DNA from: CAZEMR01 sp964513465
Lineage (GTDB): Bacteria; Bacteroidota; Ignavibacteria; Kapaibacteriales; UBA2268
DNA: 64,000 nucleotides
Direction: 5' to 3'
Assembly: GCA_964513465.1 (NCBI GenBank)
Contig: CAZEMR010000003.1
Span: 1-64,000 of the forward strand
Within the stretch, counting starts at the first letter, position 1; each line of letters starts with the position of its first letter. The notes under the pieces were generated by a model. That model ran no database searches and was not told the DNA's origin. It worked only from the letters and a program-made list of their open reading frames with translations. The position numbers and the translations under genes were made by a program. Below are positions 15,708-24,454 of the stretch, piece by piece.

Positions 15708-18023
15708 ATGAAGAGATTTGCTGCTTTCTTGTTGGTTTTCGGTTTTATTTCGGCTATTACGGCTATGGGGCAGGAACCCACTGGCGAAATTTCCGGCCGT
15801 GTGGTCAGCGCTATGACGCGCAACCCTATACAGGGCGTTACGGTAATTTTGATGGATACCAAACGCGGCGCAGTGACCAACAAAGACGGCAAATTTTCGA
15901 TAAAAAATATACCCACAGGCAATTATTCCGTCCGCTTCTCCTTCGTCGGCTACGAAATGTACGTCGAGAGCGACGTCAGCATCACACCGTCCCGACCGGC
16001 CAGCCTGGAAGTCGCGCTGGCAGAAAAGGTTATCGAGCTTCCCGGCGCCGAGGTAAAGGGCAGCTATTTCAAGCGGCGGATCACCACGGTGACCAGCACC
16101 CAGACGCTGAACGCCAACGATATCCGGCGGGCCCCGGGAGTGCAGGAAGACGTCATACGCGCAACAGCGCTGCTTCCGGGCGTGGCGGTTACCTCGAACG
16201 GACGCAACGATCTGATCGTCCGCGGCGGCGCCCCTTTCGAGAACCTTTTTATTGTGGACAATATCGAAGTGCCGAATATCAATCATTTCGGCACCCAGGG
16301 CAGCTCGGGCGGGCCTCTCTCGATTATTAATATTGATTTTGTTAAAAATGTGGACTTTTCCGCAGGCGGATTCTGCGCGAGATACGGCGATAAAGTATCC
16401 TCGCTTACGAATATTTCGCTTCGCAAAGGGCGCACAGACCGGCCTGGGGGTAATGTCAATCTCTCGGCCACGGGATTCGGCCTGATCGGCGAGGGACCTG
16501 CGGGCGACCGGGGCAGCTATCTGTTCAGCGTACGCCGAAGCTATCTCGATCTTATTTTCAAAGCCGCGGGTTTTGGCTTTATCCCGGAATACTGGGATTT
16601 TCAGGGCAAATTCGATTATGCAATAGATTCCGAGAATTCGATTTCTTTCCTTGCAATCGGAGCCCTCGGAAGTGTGGAGCTTAATAATGACGATCCGGAC
16701 AACCGTTATGATAACAGCCGCGTAACTGTGCCCGAACAGAACCAGTATTTCTCCGGCCTGACCTGGCAGACTCTTGTGGGCAATGGCTTTGCGAAATTCA
16801 CAATCGGACGTAATTATACTGCATTCAATACATTCCAGAATGATTCCGCCCAGCCGCCGAATCGCATTTTTTATAATGATTCCCGCGAAGGAGAAACTAT
16901 CCTCAAGGCCGACGTCGATCTTCAGCTCGGCAATAAGTATGAAATTGCCTTTGGCAATCAGACCAAATTCGCCTCGATGCTTGATTATGACATATATATT
17001 CCCGGCTATTTGCGGCTCGACGAAGACGGCAATCCAAGCGAGCTGGCCACCGACACCAGCTTTTCGGCATGGAAAAACGGCACTTATTTCGCTTTCACCG
17101 GCGGTATGGACCCGATACAGCTAACCCTTAGCGGTCGCATGGATTACTACAGCTTCCTTCGCGATAAATTCTATTTTTCGCCGAGACTGTGTTTGAAATA
17201 CGGCATCAACACGGTATCTTCCCTCCTGCTCAGCGCCGGACGCTTTTATCAGTCGCCGTCGTACGTATGGCTGTTGGGCGGATATAATTCGGATTTGCGG
17301 CCGATCCGCGCCGACCAGATTGTGCTCGGCTATGAGCATACGCCGCTCGAGGACTTCAAAGTCCAGATTGAAACATATTACAAATGGTATTCGAATTATC
17401 CGGCGCGGCTCTTCCGGCCGCAGGCGGTACTTGCGCCGTCCGGCTTTGCCGATGCGAGCTCGGATATCCCCTTCGGACTCGAGCCGCTCGCAAGCGCAGC
17501 CACCGGCTATACCCGCGGGATTGAATTATTTATTCAGAAAAAATTAAGCGATATTCCGCTCTACGGGCTGATGAGCCTGACAGTCAGCGAATCACGATTC
17601 GAATCGCTCGACGGAGTCGAACGTTACGGAAGTTACGACAGCCGAATGGTACTCAATCTTGCCGCAGGCTACAGATTCAATGAGGAATGGGAGCTAAGCT
17701 CAAAATTCCGGCTTGCCACCGGCCGCCCGACTACGGATTACCTCCGGTCGGGAACTCCGCCCTATGACTATCTGCCATCAGGCCGGCTTGATTACACGGA
17801 ATTCAACGAAGGCGACCGGCTGCCGGCCTTCCATACACTCGACGTCCGGCTTGATAAACGCTGGTATTTCGAGCATTTCAATCTGACTACATATATAGAC
17901 ATTCAGAATATTTATGGCAGGGAGAATGTTTCCGATATTCGATTCAACTATCGCACCGGACAGCCCGAATACAGCACATCCATAGGAGTGCTGCCAAGTA
18001 TAGGAGTGAATTTCGAATTCTGA
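15708..18023 (+). CDS. TonB-dependent receptor with carboxypeptidase-like regulatory domain
   Basis: A signal peptide (FAAFLLVFGFISAITAMGQ) leads to a CarboxypepD_reg-like domain (about residues 25-110, with GRVVSAMTRNPIQGVTVIL), a plug domain (about 115-235, with GVAVTSNGRNDLIVRGG) and a beta-barrel that ends in VNFEF with the terminal Phe needed for outer-membrane assembly. At 771 residues it is normal for this group in Bacteroidota. It imports a ligand across the outer membrane using TonB energy. No SusD gene is adjacent, so it is not a Sus-type pair, and the ligand is unknown. I choose ATG 15708 over the TTG at 15696. The stop lies only four bases from the end of a convergent histidine kinase gene. 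Confidence 0.9.
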   Translation: MKRFAAFLLVFGFISAITAMGQEPTGEISGRVVSAMTRNPIQGVTVILMDTKRGAVTNKDGKFSIKNIPTGNYSVRFSFVGYEMYVESDVSITPSRPASLEVALAEKVIELPGAEVKGSYFKRRITTVTSTQTLNANDIRRAPGVQEDVIRATALLPGVAVTSNGRNDLIVRGGAPFENLFIVDNIEVPNINHFGTQGSSGGPLSIINIDFVKNVDFSAGGFCARYGDKVSSLTNISLRKGRTDRPGGNVNLSATGFGLIGEGPAGDRGSYLFSVRRSYLDLIFKAAGFGFIPEYWDFQGKFDYAIDSENSISFLAIGALGSVELNNDDPDNRYDNSRVTVPEQNQYFSGLTWQTLVGNGFAKFTIGRNYTAFNTFQNDSAQPPNRIFYNDSREGETILKADVDLQLGNKYEIAFGNQTKFASMLDYDIYIPGYLRLDEDGNPSELATDTSFSAWKNGTYFAFTGGMDPIQLTLSGRMDYYSFLRDKFYFSPRLCLKYGINTVSSLLLSAGRFYQSPSYVWLLGGYNSDLRPIRADQIVLGYEHTPLEDFKVQIETYYKWYSNYPARLFRPQAVLAPSGFADASSDIPFGLEPLASAATGYTRGIELFIQKKLSDIPLYGLMSLTVSESRFESLDGVERYGSYDSRMVLNLAAGYRFNEEWELSSKFRLATGRPTTDYLRSGTPPYDYLPSGRLDYTEFNEGDRLPAFHTLDVRLDKRWYFEHFNLTTYIDIQNIYGRENVSDIRFNYRTGQPEYSTSIGVLPSIGVNFEF

Positions 18024-18027
18024 GAGA

Positions 18028-18999
18028 TCAGCTTCCGAATGGCAGATAGAAAGAAAAACGCGAACCCTCGCCCACCCGACTGCTGACAGACATCCGGCCG
18101 CCGTGGCGCTCGACGAATTCCTTGCATAATATAAGCCCGAGGCCGGTACCGCCTTCGCGCGCAGTGCCCTTGGTTTTATAATTCAGATCAATCCGGAATA
18201 GCTTCTTCTGGTTTTCGTCGGATATGCCAATGCCTTCGTCGGCGACCGAGATTTCGATTCCTCCATAAAACCGCGTGGCAATTATTTGTATGCTGCCGCC
18301 CTCGTACGAGAATTTGATTGCATTGCTCACGAGATTGCGTATAACGGTTTCGATCATATTTTTATCGCCGAATGCCTCTATCTCGTCCTCGACGGAATAA
18401 TCCAGCGTAAGGCTCTTCTGGTCGGCATTCACTTTTAAAAGGTCTATTACATTCCGGATTAGCGGCTGCAGATAGAATTTCTCGGGTTCGAATTCGAGCT
18501 TGCCGGTCTGGGCACGTGCCCAGCGCAGCAGATTATCGAATAAATCATTGAGCAAAATAACCGATTCGCGAATCTGGGCGAGCTGGCCGGAGAATTCCTC
18601 GGGAGCTATTCGCCCGGCGGCGTTTTCGAGCACCTGGGCAGTGAGCAGAATCGAAGTAATCGGATTCTTCAGATCGTGCGAGATAATCGAAAAAAATTTA
18701 TCTTTGGTCGAATTCAGCTCCATTAATTCTTCGTTCTGGCGATTGATACGATCATTCTGCTGCCGTAGCTGGAGCTGCATTTTGCGGAGCTTACGCTGGC
18801 TCGAATCCCCAATTTTTATCAGCTTTTTGGCTTTGCTTACAAGCGATTCGAATTTCAGGCTCATTTCCATAAATGCCGCTGCCATGCTGTCTCGATCGGC
18901 AGTGGGGTCTTCGATTATGCGCCGCGATTTCTCGAGCAGCTCGATTTCGTCGGAGAAGAATAATTCCTCGTCGCTTTTTCGGATCTTAGTCATGATCAT
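18028..18999 (-). CDS. cytoplasmic sensor histidine kinase
   Basis: The 323-residue protein has no membrane segment. An N-terminal helical part (about 1-95, with a Gln/Asn-rich coiled coil QLQLRQQNDRINRQNEEL) precedes the dimerisation domain with the H-box SIISHDLKNPITSI. The ATPase domain follows with the N-box NLVSNAIKFS, the G1 box DEGIGI and the G2 box GTGLGL. It should autophosphorylate on the H-box His; no response regulator is adjacent. It starts nine bases after siaC, in a three-gene unit with siaB, so its input may come from the SiaB/SiaC switch. ATG codons at 18999 and 18993 are both possible starts. Confidence 0.9.
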   Translation of the reverse strand: MIMTKIRKSDEELFFSDEIELLEKSRRIIEDPTADRDSMAAAFMEMSLKFESLVSKAKKLIKIGDSSQRKLRKMQLQLRQQNDRINRQNEELMELNSTKDKFFSIISHDLKNPITSILLTAQVLENAAGRIAPEEFSGQLAQIRESVILLNDLFDNLLRWARAQTGKLEFEPEKFYLQPLIRNVIDLLKVNADQKSLTLDYSVEDEIEAFGDKNMIETVIRNLVSNAIKFSYEGGSIQIIATRFYGGIEISVADEGIGISDENQKKLFRIDLNYKTKGTAREGGTGLGLILCKEFVERHGGRMSVSSRVGEGSRFSFYLPFGS

Positions 19000-19008
19000 A
19001 TTTATTTT

Positions 19009-19386
19009 TCAGATTGATACAAATTCGAAATTAAGCTCCAGTCCTTCGGCAAATTCCTCGCCGGTCTCGAGAATGTCTTCGTCTTCCTCCTGGTAATACC
19101 ATTTGACGGTGACTTCGCCCGCTCCGCTGCGGTGGTAGCCGTCCAGAATATCGAGAATATCCATAATAGCTTTCGAAGAACTGGTATTGAAATAAATCAG
19201 ATTGAACTCTACCAGTATGCCGCCCTTGTGGGCGGTTGCAAAGCTTTTGATCCATTCAAATATTTTTTTATAAAAATCGAGCGCATTTTCCGGATATGAT
19301 TCCCCGCTGAAGCTCAGCCGGGCGCTATTGGCATCAAGAACTATCTCGGGTGTAGTACCGGTTTCCTTTATATTTAAATTTTCCAT
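19009..19386 (-). CDS. SiaC-family (DUF1987) regulatory phosphoprotein
   Basis: The 125-residue protein has the DUF1987/SiaC pattern: TPEIVLDANSARLSFSGESY at the N-terminus and YFNTSSSKAIMDIL, which contains the Thr/Ser site that SiaB phosphorylates in the Pseudomonas system. In Pseudomonas, unphosphorylated SiaC activates the diguanylate cyclase SiaD. Here no cyclase or SiaA phosphatase is visible; a histidine kinase follows instead. The gene starts one base after the siaB stop, with AAGGA formed by the last siaB codons. Confidence 0.88.
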   Translation of the reverse strand: MENLNIKETGTTPEIVLDANSARLSFSGESYPENALDFYKKIFEWIKSFATAHKGGILVEFNLIYFNTSSSKAIMDILDILDGYHRSGAGEVTVKWYYQEEDEDILETGEEFAEGLELNFEFVSI

Positions 19387-19387
19387 G

Positions 19388-19930
19388 CTATCCTTCTTTA
19401 TTTATTTTGGCTGATATTTCTATGAATGCTTTTTCCGAATCGACTGGTGTCATTTTGCAATTGAGCTCAGACGATTTGCGGCGAATCTCCATGAGTCCGA
19501 GTCCGGCGCCGTGGTTATCTTCCTGGGGTCGGCGCATCTGCCGTCGATATTCGCTGCTCAGAGTCTCGGAGTTCATAGAATTAATTTTGGCGATTTTATT
19601 AATCAGCGCTTCTGCATTCCCCGGATTAACAAAATTGCCCGAAGTAATCAAATAATAGCCCGGGCTTTCTGTGAAAACGATTATACCCGAACCGACCATT
19701 TTGTCTTCCTGCTCGATGTATTCCTTTTCGAACGAGTAATGCATAATATTTTGTGCCATTTCGACGAATACCGCAAAAATTTTCTTGAGCTTTTTGTCGA
19801 CTTTGAGCTTATTTTTAATCAGACTGCCCATCTCGACAAGGATTTCCTGCGAGAGCGAACCTTTGAACGAAAGAAGGATGTTGTTCTTCTTGTTCGCCAG
19901 ATAATAATCATATAAATCAAAGCTAAGCAT
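19388..19930 (-). CDS. SiaB-family protein kinase
   Basis: The 180-residue protein matches the SiaB family: a helical start, VEMAQNIMHYSFEKEY as the N-box-like motif of a GHKL ATPase, and NHGAGLGLMEIRRKS as the glycine-rich ATP lid. SiaB phosphorylates SiaC, which is encoded one base downstream. GGGGATTT precedes the ATG. It is the first gene of the SiaB-SiaC-kinase unit. The 184 bases between it and the divergent amt pseudogene hold no gene. Confidence 0.87.
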   Translation of the reverse strand: MLSFDLYDYYLANKKNNILLSFKGSLSQEILVEMGSLIKNKLKVDKKLKKIFAVFVEMAQNIMHYSFEKEYIEQEDKMVGSGIIVFTESPGYYLITSGNFVNPGNAEALINKIAKINSMNSETLSSEYRRQMRRPQEDNHGAGLGLMEIRRKSSELNCKMTPVDSEKAFIEISAKINKEG

Positions 19931-20114
19931 AAATCCCCGGTTATATATTTTTTGGAATTATATCAAATATCATACCAAAAAAGGGGAACATGTCAGTTAC
20001 AAAACAACCTTAAATATATGCTATAATTGAGATGAATTAGGTATTTTCAGAATCGGTTAGCCCCTTATACATCAGGAGCAATCCGGAATTTTTAAATTAT
20101 TAACAGGAGTTATT

Positions 20115-20881
20115 ATGTTCGATACCGGCAGTACCGGTTTTATGCTTGTTGCCACGAGTCTTGTTAAGCTTATGACGCCGGGATTGGCCTTTTTTTATGG
20201 CGCCCTGGTCGGCAGAAGAAACGTACTTACGATTATGATCCAAAGCTTCGTATCGATGGGCCGCACAATATTCCACTTGTAGCGCTCGGTACGGGACTGC
20301 TCTGGTTCGGATGGTACGGCTTCAATGCAGGCAGCGAGCTGCAGGTGGATACAATCACAGTACTGGCATTCCTTAATACGGACGTCGCCGCATCATTCGC
20401 TGCGATCACACGGCTGATCCTTGCCTGGGTTATCGAAAAAAGCCCAAATTCGTAGGTCTTCTGACCGGCGCGGTTGCGGGGCTTGCCACAATCACTCCGG
20501 CAGCAGGATTTATTACTACCGGCAGCGCGGCTATTATCAGAATAGTCGCCGGTGTGGTTTGTTACTTCGCAGTTAATTTGAAGAATTGACTTAAATGGGA
20601 TGATGCGCTCGACGTATGGGGAGTTCATGGCGTCGGCAGCACTATTGGTGTAATTATGCTTGGCATACTCGGGTCGACAACAGTAAACGCAAACGGTGCG
20701 AACGGCCTGCTTTACGGCGGCACAGGCTTTTTCTTTACGGAGCTGATCACTGTTGTGGTAGTATCAATATATTGCTTTGTATTCAGCTATGTAATGCTGC
20801 ACATAATAAATTTCATAACCCCTTGTGCGCGTTACAGACGATATGGAATCAACAGGGGTCGACATGCACCTGCATGGCTAA
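20115..20881 (+). pseudogene. amt: decayed ammonium transporter (Amt/MEP family)
   Basis: The start is intact (AACAGGAGTTATT, then ATG) and encodes TPGLAFFYGALVGRRNVL, a typical Amt first membrane segment. At about 20264 the frame breaks and about 120 residues of the normal protein are missing; IPLVALGTGLLWFGWYGFNA then resumes in another frame. A second shift near 20443 leads to VGLLTGAVAGLATITPAAGF in a third register. TGA at 20587-20589 interrupts it, after which WDDALDVWGVHGVGSTIGVI continues. A last shift near 20820 restores LVRVTDDMESTGVDMHLHG and a stop at 20879. Full-length Amt has about 400 or more residues. With four independent lesions and a deletion this cannot make a transporter. 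No glnK is adjacent. Confidence 0.92.
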
Positions 20882-20927
20882 ATAGCCAACGAAGAATGAT
20901 TTTAGATTTTTAGAATGATTAATTCGT

Positions 20928-20956
20928 CAGCCAAATACAGGCTGCCGTTTTTTTTT
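20928..20956 (+). terminator. possible terminator after the amt pseudogene
   Basis: A short stem CAGCC/GGCTG (20928-20932 with 20940-20944) is followed by CCG and nine Ts. The stem is only five pairs, but the T run is long. It may be the remaining terminator of the broken transporter gene. Confidence 0.5.
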
Positions 20957-21031
20957 GCCGGAATATTTTTATATATTATTTTCTCTCTCGATAGTAAATT
21001 ATTTCATGTTAAATAAACTTCAGTGAACCAT

Positions 21032-21784
21032 ATGGGACGTCTTCAGGTAAAAAATCTGGGAATTATTCTCGGAAAAAAGAAAATTCTTAATGATATAAGC
21101 ATCGATTTCTGGGACGGGCATATTCACGCAATAGTCGGCCCGAACGGCGCCGGAAAGTCCACCCTTGCCTCGATTATCATGGGCCGCTCGGCATATCGCG
21201 ATTTCGAGGGCGACGTTGTGTTCAACGACGAATCGCTCAAGCCGCTCGACATCCACCAGCGTGCCCGTCGGGGAATCACTATGGCATGGCAGGAGCCCGC
21301 TCGGTTCGAAGGGCTTTCGGTATCCTCCTTCATTCTCGCCGGGGCTACTGATAAATCCCGCGAGACGGTTGACTACGCGCTGAACACTGTCGGACTCGAC
21401 CCTGCGGAATATCGCGGCCGAGCAGTCGATAAAACACTCAGCGGCGGCGAACGCAAGAAAATCGAGCTGGCGTCGATCCTTGTGATGTCTCCCAAAGTAG
21501 TGCTGCTCGACGAACCCGATTCGGGTATCGATGTGGCCTCCCTTAATAAAATTTTCGATGTAATTAAAATATTGAAGCAAAAGGGCACTACGGTAATATT
21601 GATTACCCATAGCGAAACTGTGCTGCAGCAGGCCGAGCATGCATTCCTTCTCTGCGACGGCACTCTGATGCGCAAAGGCGTCACCGAAAAGATTTTCCAG
21701 TTTTATGCCGAGGTCTGCGATGCCTGCGAGCATAAATCCAAACCAATCGAAGAAAAAAATGCGGTGGAGGTCGAAAATGTCTGA
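21032..21784 (+). CDS. sufC: SufC-like Fe-S assembly ATPase (SmsC of a minimal SUF system)
   Basis: The protein of about 250 residues has Walker A GPNGAGKST, the ABC signature LSGGERKKIELA and Walker B VVLLDEPDSGIDV; the DEPDSGID wording is SufC-specific. SufC is the soluble ATPase of the Fe-S scaffold complex. The C-terminus ends in a Cys pair and charged tail (EVCDACEHKSKPIEEK), longer than in typical SufC. I choose ATG 21032; GTG at 21023 would add three residues. The end overlaps the next gene by eight bases. With only a SufB-like partner and no SufD, SufS or SufU nearby, the pair resembles the two-gene SmsCB type described in many anaerobes and archaea. Confidence 0.9.
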   Translation: MGRLQVKNLGIILGKKKILNDISIDFWDGHIHAIVGPNGAGKSTLASIIMGRSAYRDFEGDVVFNDESLKPLDIHQRARRGITMAWQEPARFEGLSVSSFILAGATDKSRETVDYALNTVGLDPAEYRGRAVDKTLSGGERKKIELASILVMSPKVVLLDEPDSGIDVASLNKIFDVIKILKQKGTTVILITHSETVLQQAEHAFLLCDGTLMRKGVTEKIFQFYAEVCDACEHKSKPIEEKNAVEVENV

Positions 21785-22712
21785 AGTTGATATCCAAAAA
21801 GAATTATTCCGTAATGCAGACCTGAGCCAGCACGCAATGCACGACAAAGATACGGCTTATCTCTCAGTCCATCTTAATAAAGTAACCGGTATGCGCGACG
21901 TCCCCGGATTCCACGTAGAAGTCGAGGAAACCGAGGACGGCATCAACGCAAATATCATGCTCGAAGAAGGCGTGGTAATCAAAAAGCCGGTGCATATGTG
22001 CTTTGGGATCATCCCCGAAAACGGCCGCCAGCAGATCAACATGAAGGTGCATCTGCATAAGCATTCGAAGATAAATATACGCGCGCACTGTGTATTCCCA
22101 AATGCTGTTGATATAGTCCACGCAATGGACGCGGAAATCACACTCGACGAGGGCGCGGAATACACATATCACGAAACCCATGTCCACGGCGAGACCGGCG
22201 GCATCAAGGTAATCCCCAAAGCAGTAGTCAATCTTGGGCCATACGCGCGATTCAAAACAGATTTCGAACTGCTCGAAGGCCGCGTGGGACTGATCGACAT
22301 CGATTATCACACGAATTGCGGGCCTTACAGCACGCTCGAAATGAACGCCAAAATCTACGGCAAAGGCAACGATGTAATCAAAATCCTCGAATCCGGATCA
22401 CTTAATGGCGAGGGAGCCCGCGGAGTGCTTACCTCCTACATTGCCGTTCGCGACAACGCACGGGCCGAGATAAACAACAAGCTGATAGCCAAAGCTCCCG
22501 GCGCCCGCGGCCATGTGGACTGCAAAGAAATCATAAAGGACAACGCCACGGCTATGGCTGTGCCGATTGTGGAGGTTCAGGACCCCCGGGCACACGTTAC
22601 CCACGAGGCCGCCATCGGAGCAGTGGATAATCGCCAGCTCGAAACATTAATGGCGCGCGGACTCGACGAAGAGACCGCCACAGACCTCATTATAGCGGGA
22701 TTGCTTAGTTAA
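21777..22712 (+). CDS. SufB/SufD-family Fe-S scaffold protein (SmsB-like)
   Basis: The 311-residue protein is a short SufBD-core protein: a beta-helix-like region (about 70-240) with repeated strands such as NINIRAHCVFPNAVDIVHAM, and the C-terminal GHVDCKEIIKDNA block, where the Cys is the conserved scaffold cysteine, followed by THEAAIGAVDNRQLETLMARG with the conserved His and Glu. Canonical SufB has about 480 residues, so the N-terminal extension is missing. This matches the SmsB form that works with SmsC alone. I choose ATG 21777, inside the end of sufC, over upstream in-frame starts that lie within sufC. It assembles Fe-S clusters in the cytosol, which the two radical SAM proteins of this window would need. 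Confidence 0.88.
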   Translation: MSEVDIQKELFRNADLSQHAMHDKDTAYLSVHLNKVTGMRDVPGFHVEVEETEDGINANIMLEEGVVIKKPVHMCFGIIPENGRQQINMKVHLHKHSKINIRAHCVFPNAVDIVHAMDAEITLDEGAEYTYHETHVHGETGGIKVIPKAVVNLGPYARFKTDFELLEGRVGLIDIDYHTNCGPYSTLEMNAKIYGKGNDVIKILESGSLNGEGARGVLTSYIAVRDNARAEINNKLIAKAPGARGHVDCKEIIKDNATAMAVPIVEVQDPRAHVTHEAAIGAVDNRQLETLMARGLDEETATDLIIAGLLS

Positions 22713-22752
22713 TTCCAAAAGGGTCGTTTACAAACGGCTCACATTATATAAT

Positions 22753-23766
22753 ATGAAGCAAATTTTACTATTTCTGCTGATTTCAATGCATATCGTCTCC
22801 TGCGGCGATCCCGTATCGCCGGGAGATGATTATGCTATCGGACTCATCGGCGGCCGCGGAGGATTCGGCGATGCCGGATTCAACGCCGGTGCACGCCGCG
22901 CAGTCGAAGAGTTCAGCTCCGAAAACGGTGTGCCGGCCTATTACGAAGACCTCTCCACCGGCGAAGATGCGATGATTGCATGCAACCGGCTGATCCATGC
23001 CGGATGCTCGATAATTTTCGCACCATCGATGGAAACATATGCGGCATTAACAAGCCTTGCCAAAGTCAATCCGCAAGTGAAATTCGTGCTGATTGACAAT
23101 AATGACCCAGCTTATCTGAAAAACGTAAAGAGCATGACGTTCCGAGTCGATCAGCCATCATTCCAGCTCGGGTATCTCTCGGCCTGGTGGGCATATTCGA
23201 AATCACCGGCCAAGCCGCGGGTCGGCTGGATCGGCGGCATGAATATCCCCTCGATACGAATATTCACTGATGCATTCACTGCCGGCGTTAATTATTACTC
23301 CGAACGCAATGGGATCAATACCCGCATCAGCCAGGGATTTACCAACAGCTTTTCCGATCCGGCACTGGGCGAGCAGATAGCCAATCTGATGCTTAATTCC
23401 GGCGCATCGGTCATATTCCCTGTCGCCGGACGCAGCTCGATTGGTGCATACAAGGCGACTGCAGCCCAGAGCAAATGGGCCATCGGCGTCGATCAGGATA
23501 AGTACGAATCGGGCGAATGGTATTCGGATATATTTATAAGCTCGTGCATAAAAGATATTGGCAAAGGTATAAAAAAAATTGCAATGGATGCATTAAACGG
23601 ACAATTCAGCTCTGATTTATTCGTCGGTGATCTGAGTAACGGCGGAGTATCGATAGCGCCATATCACAAATATGATACAAAAGTGCCCGATAGCATTCGC
23701 AGCCAGCTATCGGAGATCAGGGAGATGATAATAGACGGAAATCTCGGCACCGGCTGGAAAAATTGA
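22753..23766 (+). CDS. BMP-family substrate-binding lipoprotein
   Basis: The N-terminus is a lipoprotein signal peptide with lipobox HIVSCGD (Cys at about residue 17). The rest follows the basic membrane protein/PnrA pattern: an early GGRGGFGDAGFNAGARRA, GCSIIFAPSMETYAALTSLA, VDQPSFQLGYLSAWWAY and a hinge close to GVDQDKYE. Relatives bind nucleosides such as purines in the periplasm and hand them to an ABC importer. No permease or ATPase is adjacent, so it is an orphan binding protein here. It follows the sms genes after 40 bases with no terminator, and could be read from the same message, but the functional link is unclear. Confidence 0.85.
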   Translation: MKQILLFLLISMHIVSCGDPVSPGDDYAIGLIGGRGGFGDAGFNAGARRAVEEFSSENGVPAYYEDLSTGEDAMIACNRLIHAGCSIIFAPSMETYAALTSLAKVNPQVKFVLIDNNDPAYLKNVKSMTFRVDQPSFQLGYLSAWWAYSKSPAKPRVGWIGGMNIPSIRIFTDAFTAGVNYYSERNGINTRISQGFTNSFSDPALGEQIANLMLNSGASVIFPVAGRSSIGAYKATAAQSKWAIGVDQDKYESGEWYSDIFISSCIKDIGKGIKKIAMDALNGQFSSDLFVGDLSNGGVSIAPYHKYDTKVPDSIRSQLSEIREMIIDGNLGTGWKN

Positions 23767-23943
23767 AATTTTTTTAAATTTTTTTTTGCAATTAATAAAA
23801 ACTATTGTATATTGCATTAGATAATCATGCATCATTTTTAGTTTAAAGGAATATAATACATCGACCGGCTTCTGACAATTTCCGGCCCCAAATCAGATCA
23901 AAAAAAAATTTCGTATTTAATAATATTTTATATATATATACCA

Positions 23944-23959
23944 TGCCGCGTATCCGGCA
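23944..23959 (+). promoter_or_regulatory. hairpin in the leader of the RRM gene
   Basis: TGCCG and CGGCA form a perfect five-pair stem around a six-base loop, followed by a very T-rich stretch, 40 bases before the RRM start. It could be the terminator of the upstream lipoprotein gene or a leader structure of the RNA-binding protein mRNA. The rest of 23767-23998 is AT-rich without a gene. Confidence 0.35.
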
Positions 23960-23998
23960 GGTTAGTTTTTATTTTTATTTTTTTCAAGGATTTATTTT

Positions 23999-24286
23999 AT
24001 GGCTACAATTTATGTAGGGAACTTACTGTTCCAAACGACCGAAGATGAAGTGCAGGACCTTTTCTCACAGTATGGTACTGTTAATTCGGTAAAATTAATC
24101 AGCGACCGCCAGACGGGCCGCCCCCGTGGATTCGGATTTGTCGAAATGGATGACGAAGACGCACAGGAGGCAATCGAAAAACTCAATGGTGCCGAATTTG
24201 GCGGCAGAACTCTCAAAGTCAATGAAGCCAGAGAAAGAACACAATCAGCAGCACCAAGAAGACCATATCAAAATAGACGCTTCTAA
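23999..24286 (+). CDS. RRM-type RNA-binding protein
   Basis: The 95-residue protein is a single RNA recognition motif with RNP2 IYVGNL (residues 4-9) and RNP1 RGFGFVEM (about 43-50), then a short basic Arg-rich tail. Such small RRM proteins occur in cyanobacteria and in the Bacteroidota group, where they bind single-stranded RNA and are often cold-induced. AAGGATTTATTTT precedes the ATG. A strong terminator follows at 24327. The preceding leader of about 230 bases, with a hairpin, allows post-transcriptional control, but nothing in the sequence proves it. Confidence 0.93.
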   Translation: MATIYVGNLLFQTTEDEVQDLFSQYGTVNSVKLISDRQTGRPRGFGFVEMDDEDAQEAIEKLNGAEFGGRTLKVNEARERTQSAAPRRPYQNRRF

Positions 24287-24326
24287 TCCGAACCTCTATT
24301 TTGGAAATTGCGATATTAATATAACC

Positions 24327-24360
24327 GGGCCGGCAGTCGAACGCCGGCCCTTTTCATTTC
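24327..24360 (+). terminator. rho-independent terminator of the RRM gene
   Basis: A perfect eight-pair stem GGGCCGGC/GCCGGCCC (24327-24334 with 24343-24350) is followed by TTTTCATTT. Confidence 0.9.
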
Positions 24361-24454
24361 TATACATTTTTTTTGGTTTATCTCATCTGTTATATTATAT
24401 TAATTGTGTGATTTCGATAATTCCATCCTTTGTTTCACCAATTCCGGAGATGAT

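Noticed and set aside
15447..16286. A 279-codon minus-strand frame spanning the end of the acyltransferase and the start of the TonB receptor
   Set aside because: It overlaps two well-supported plus-strand genes and resembles no family.
20616..20913. Short open frames at the end of the amt region as separate genes
   Set aside because: Their products read as pieces of one ammonium transporter in shifted frames, so they are pseudogene fragments.
23920..23941. TATATATATATA run near 23930 as a regulatory repeat or origin-like AT-rich element
   Set aside because: Short AT runs are common in all gaps of this window, and there are no repeated boxes or replication genes nearby.
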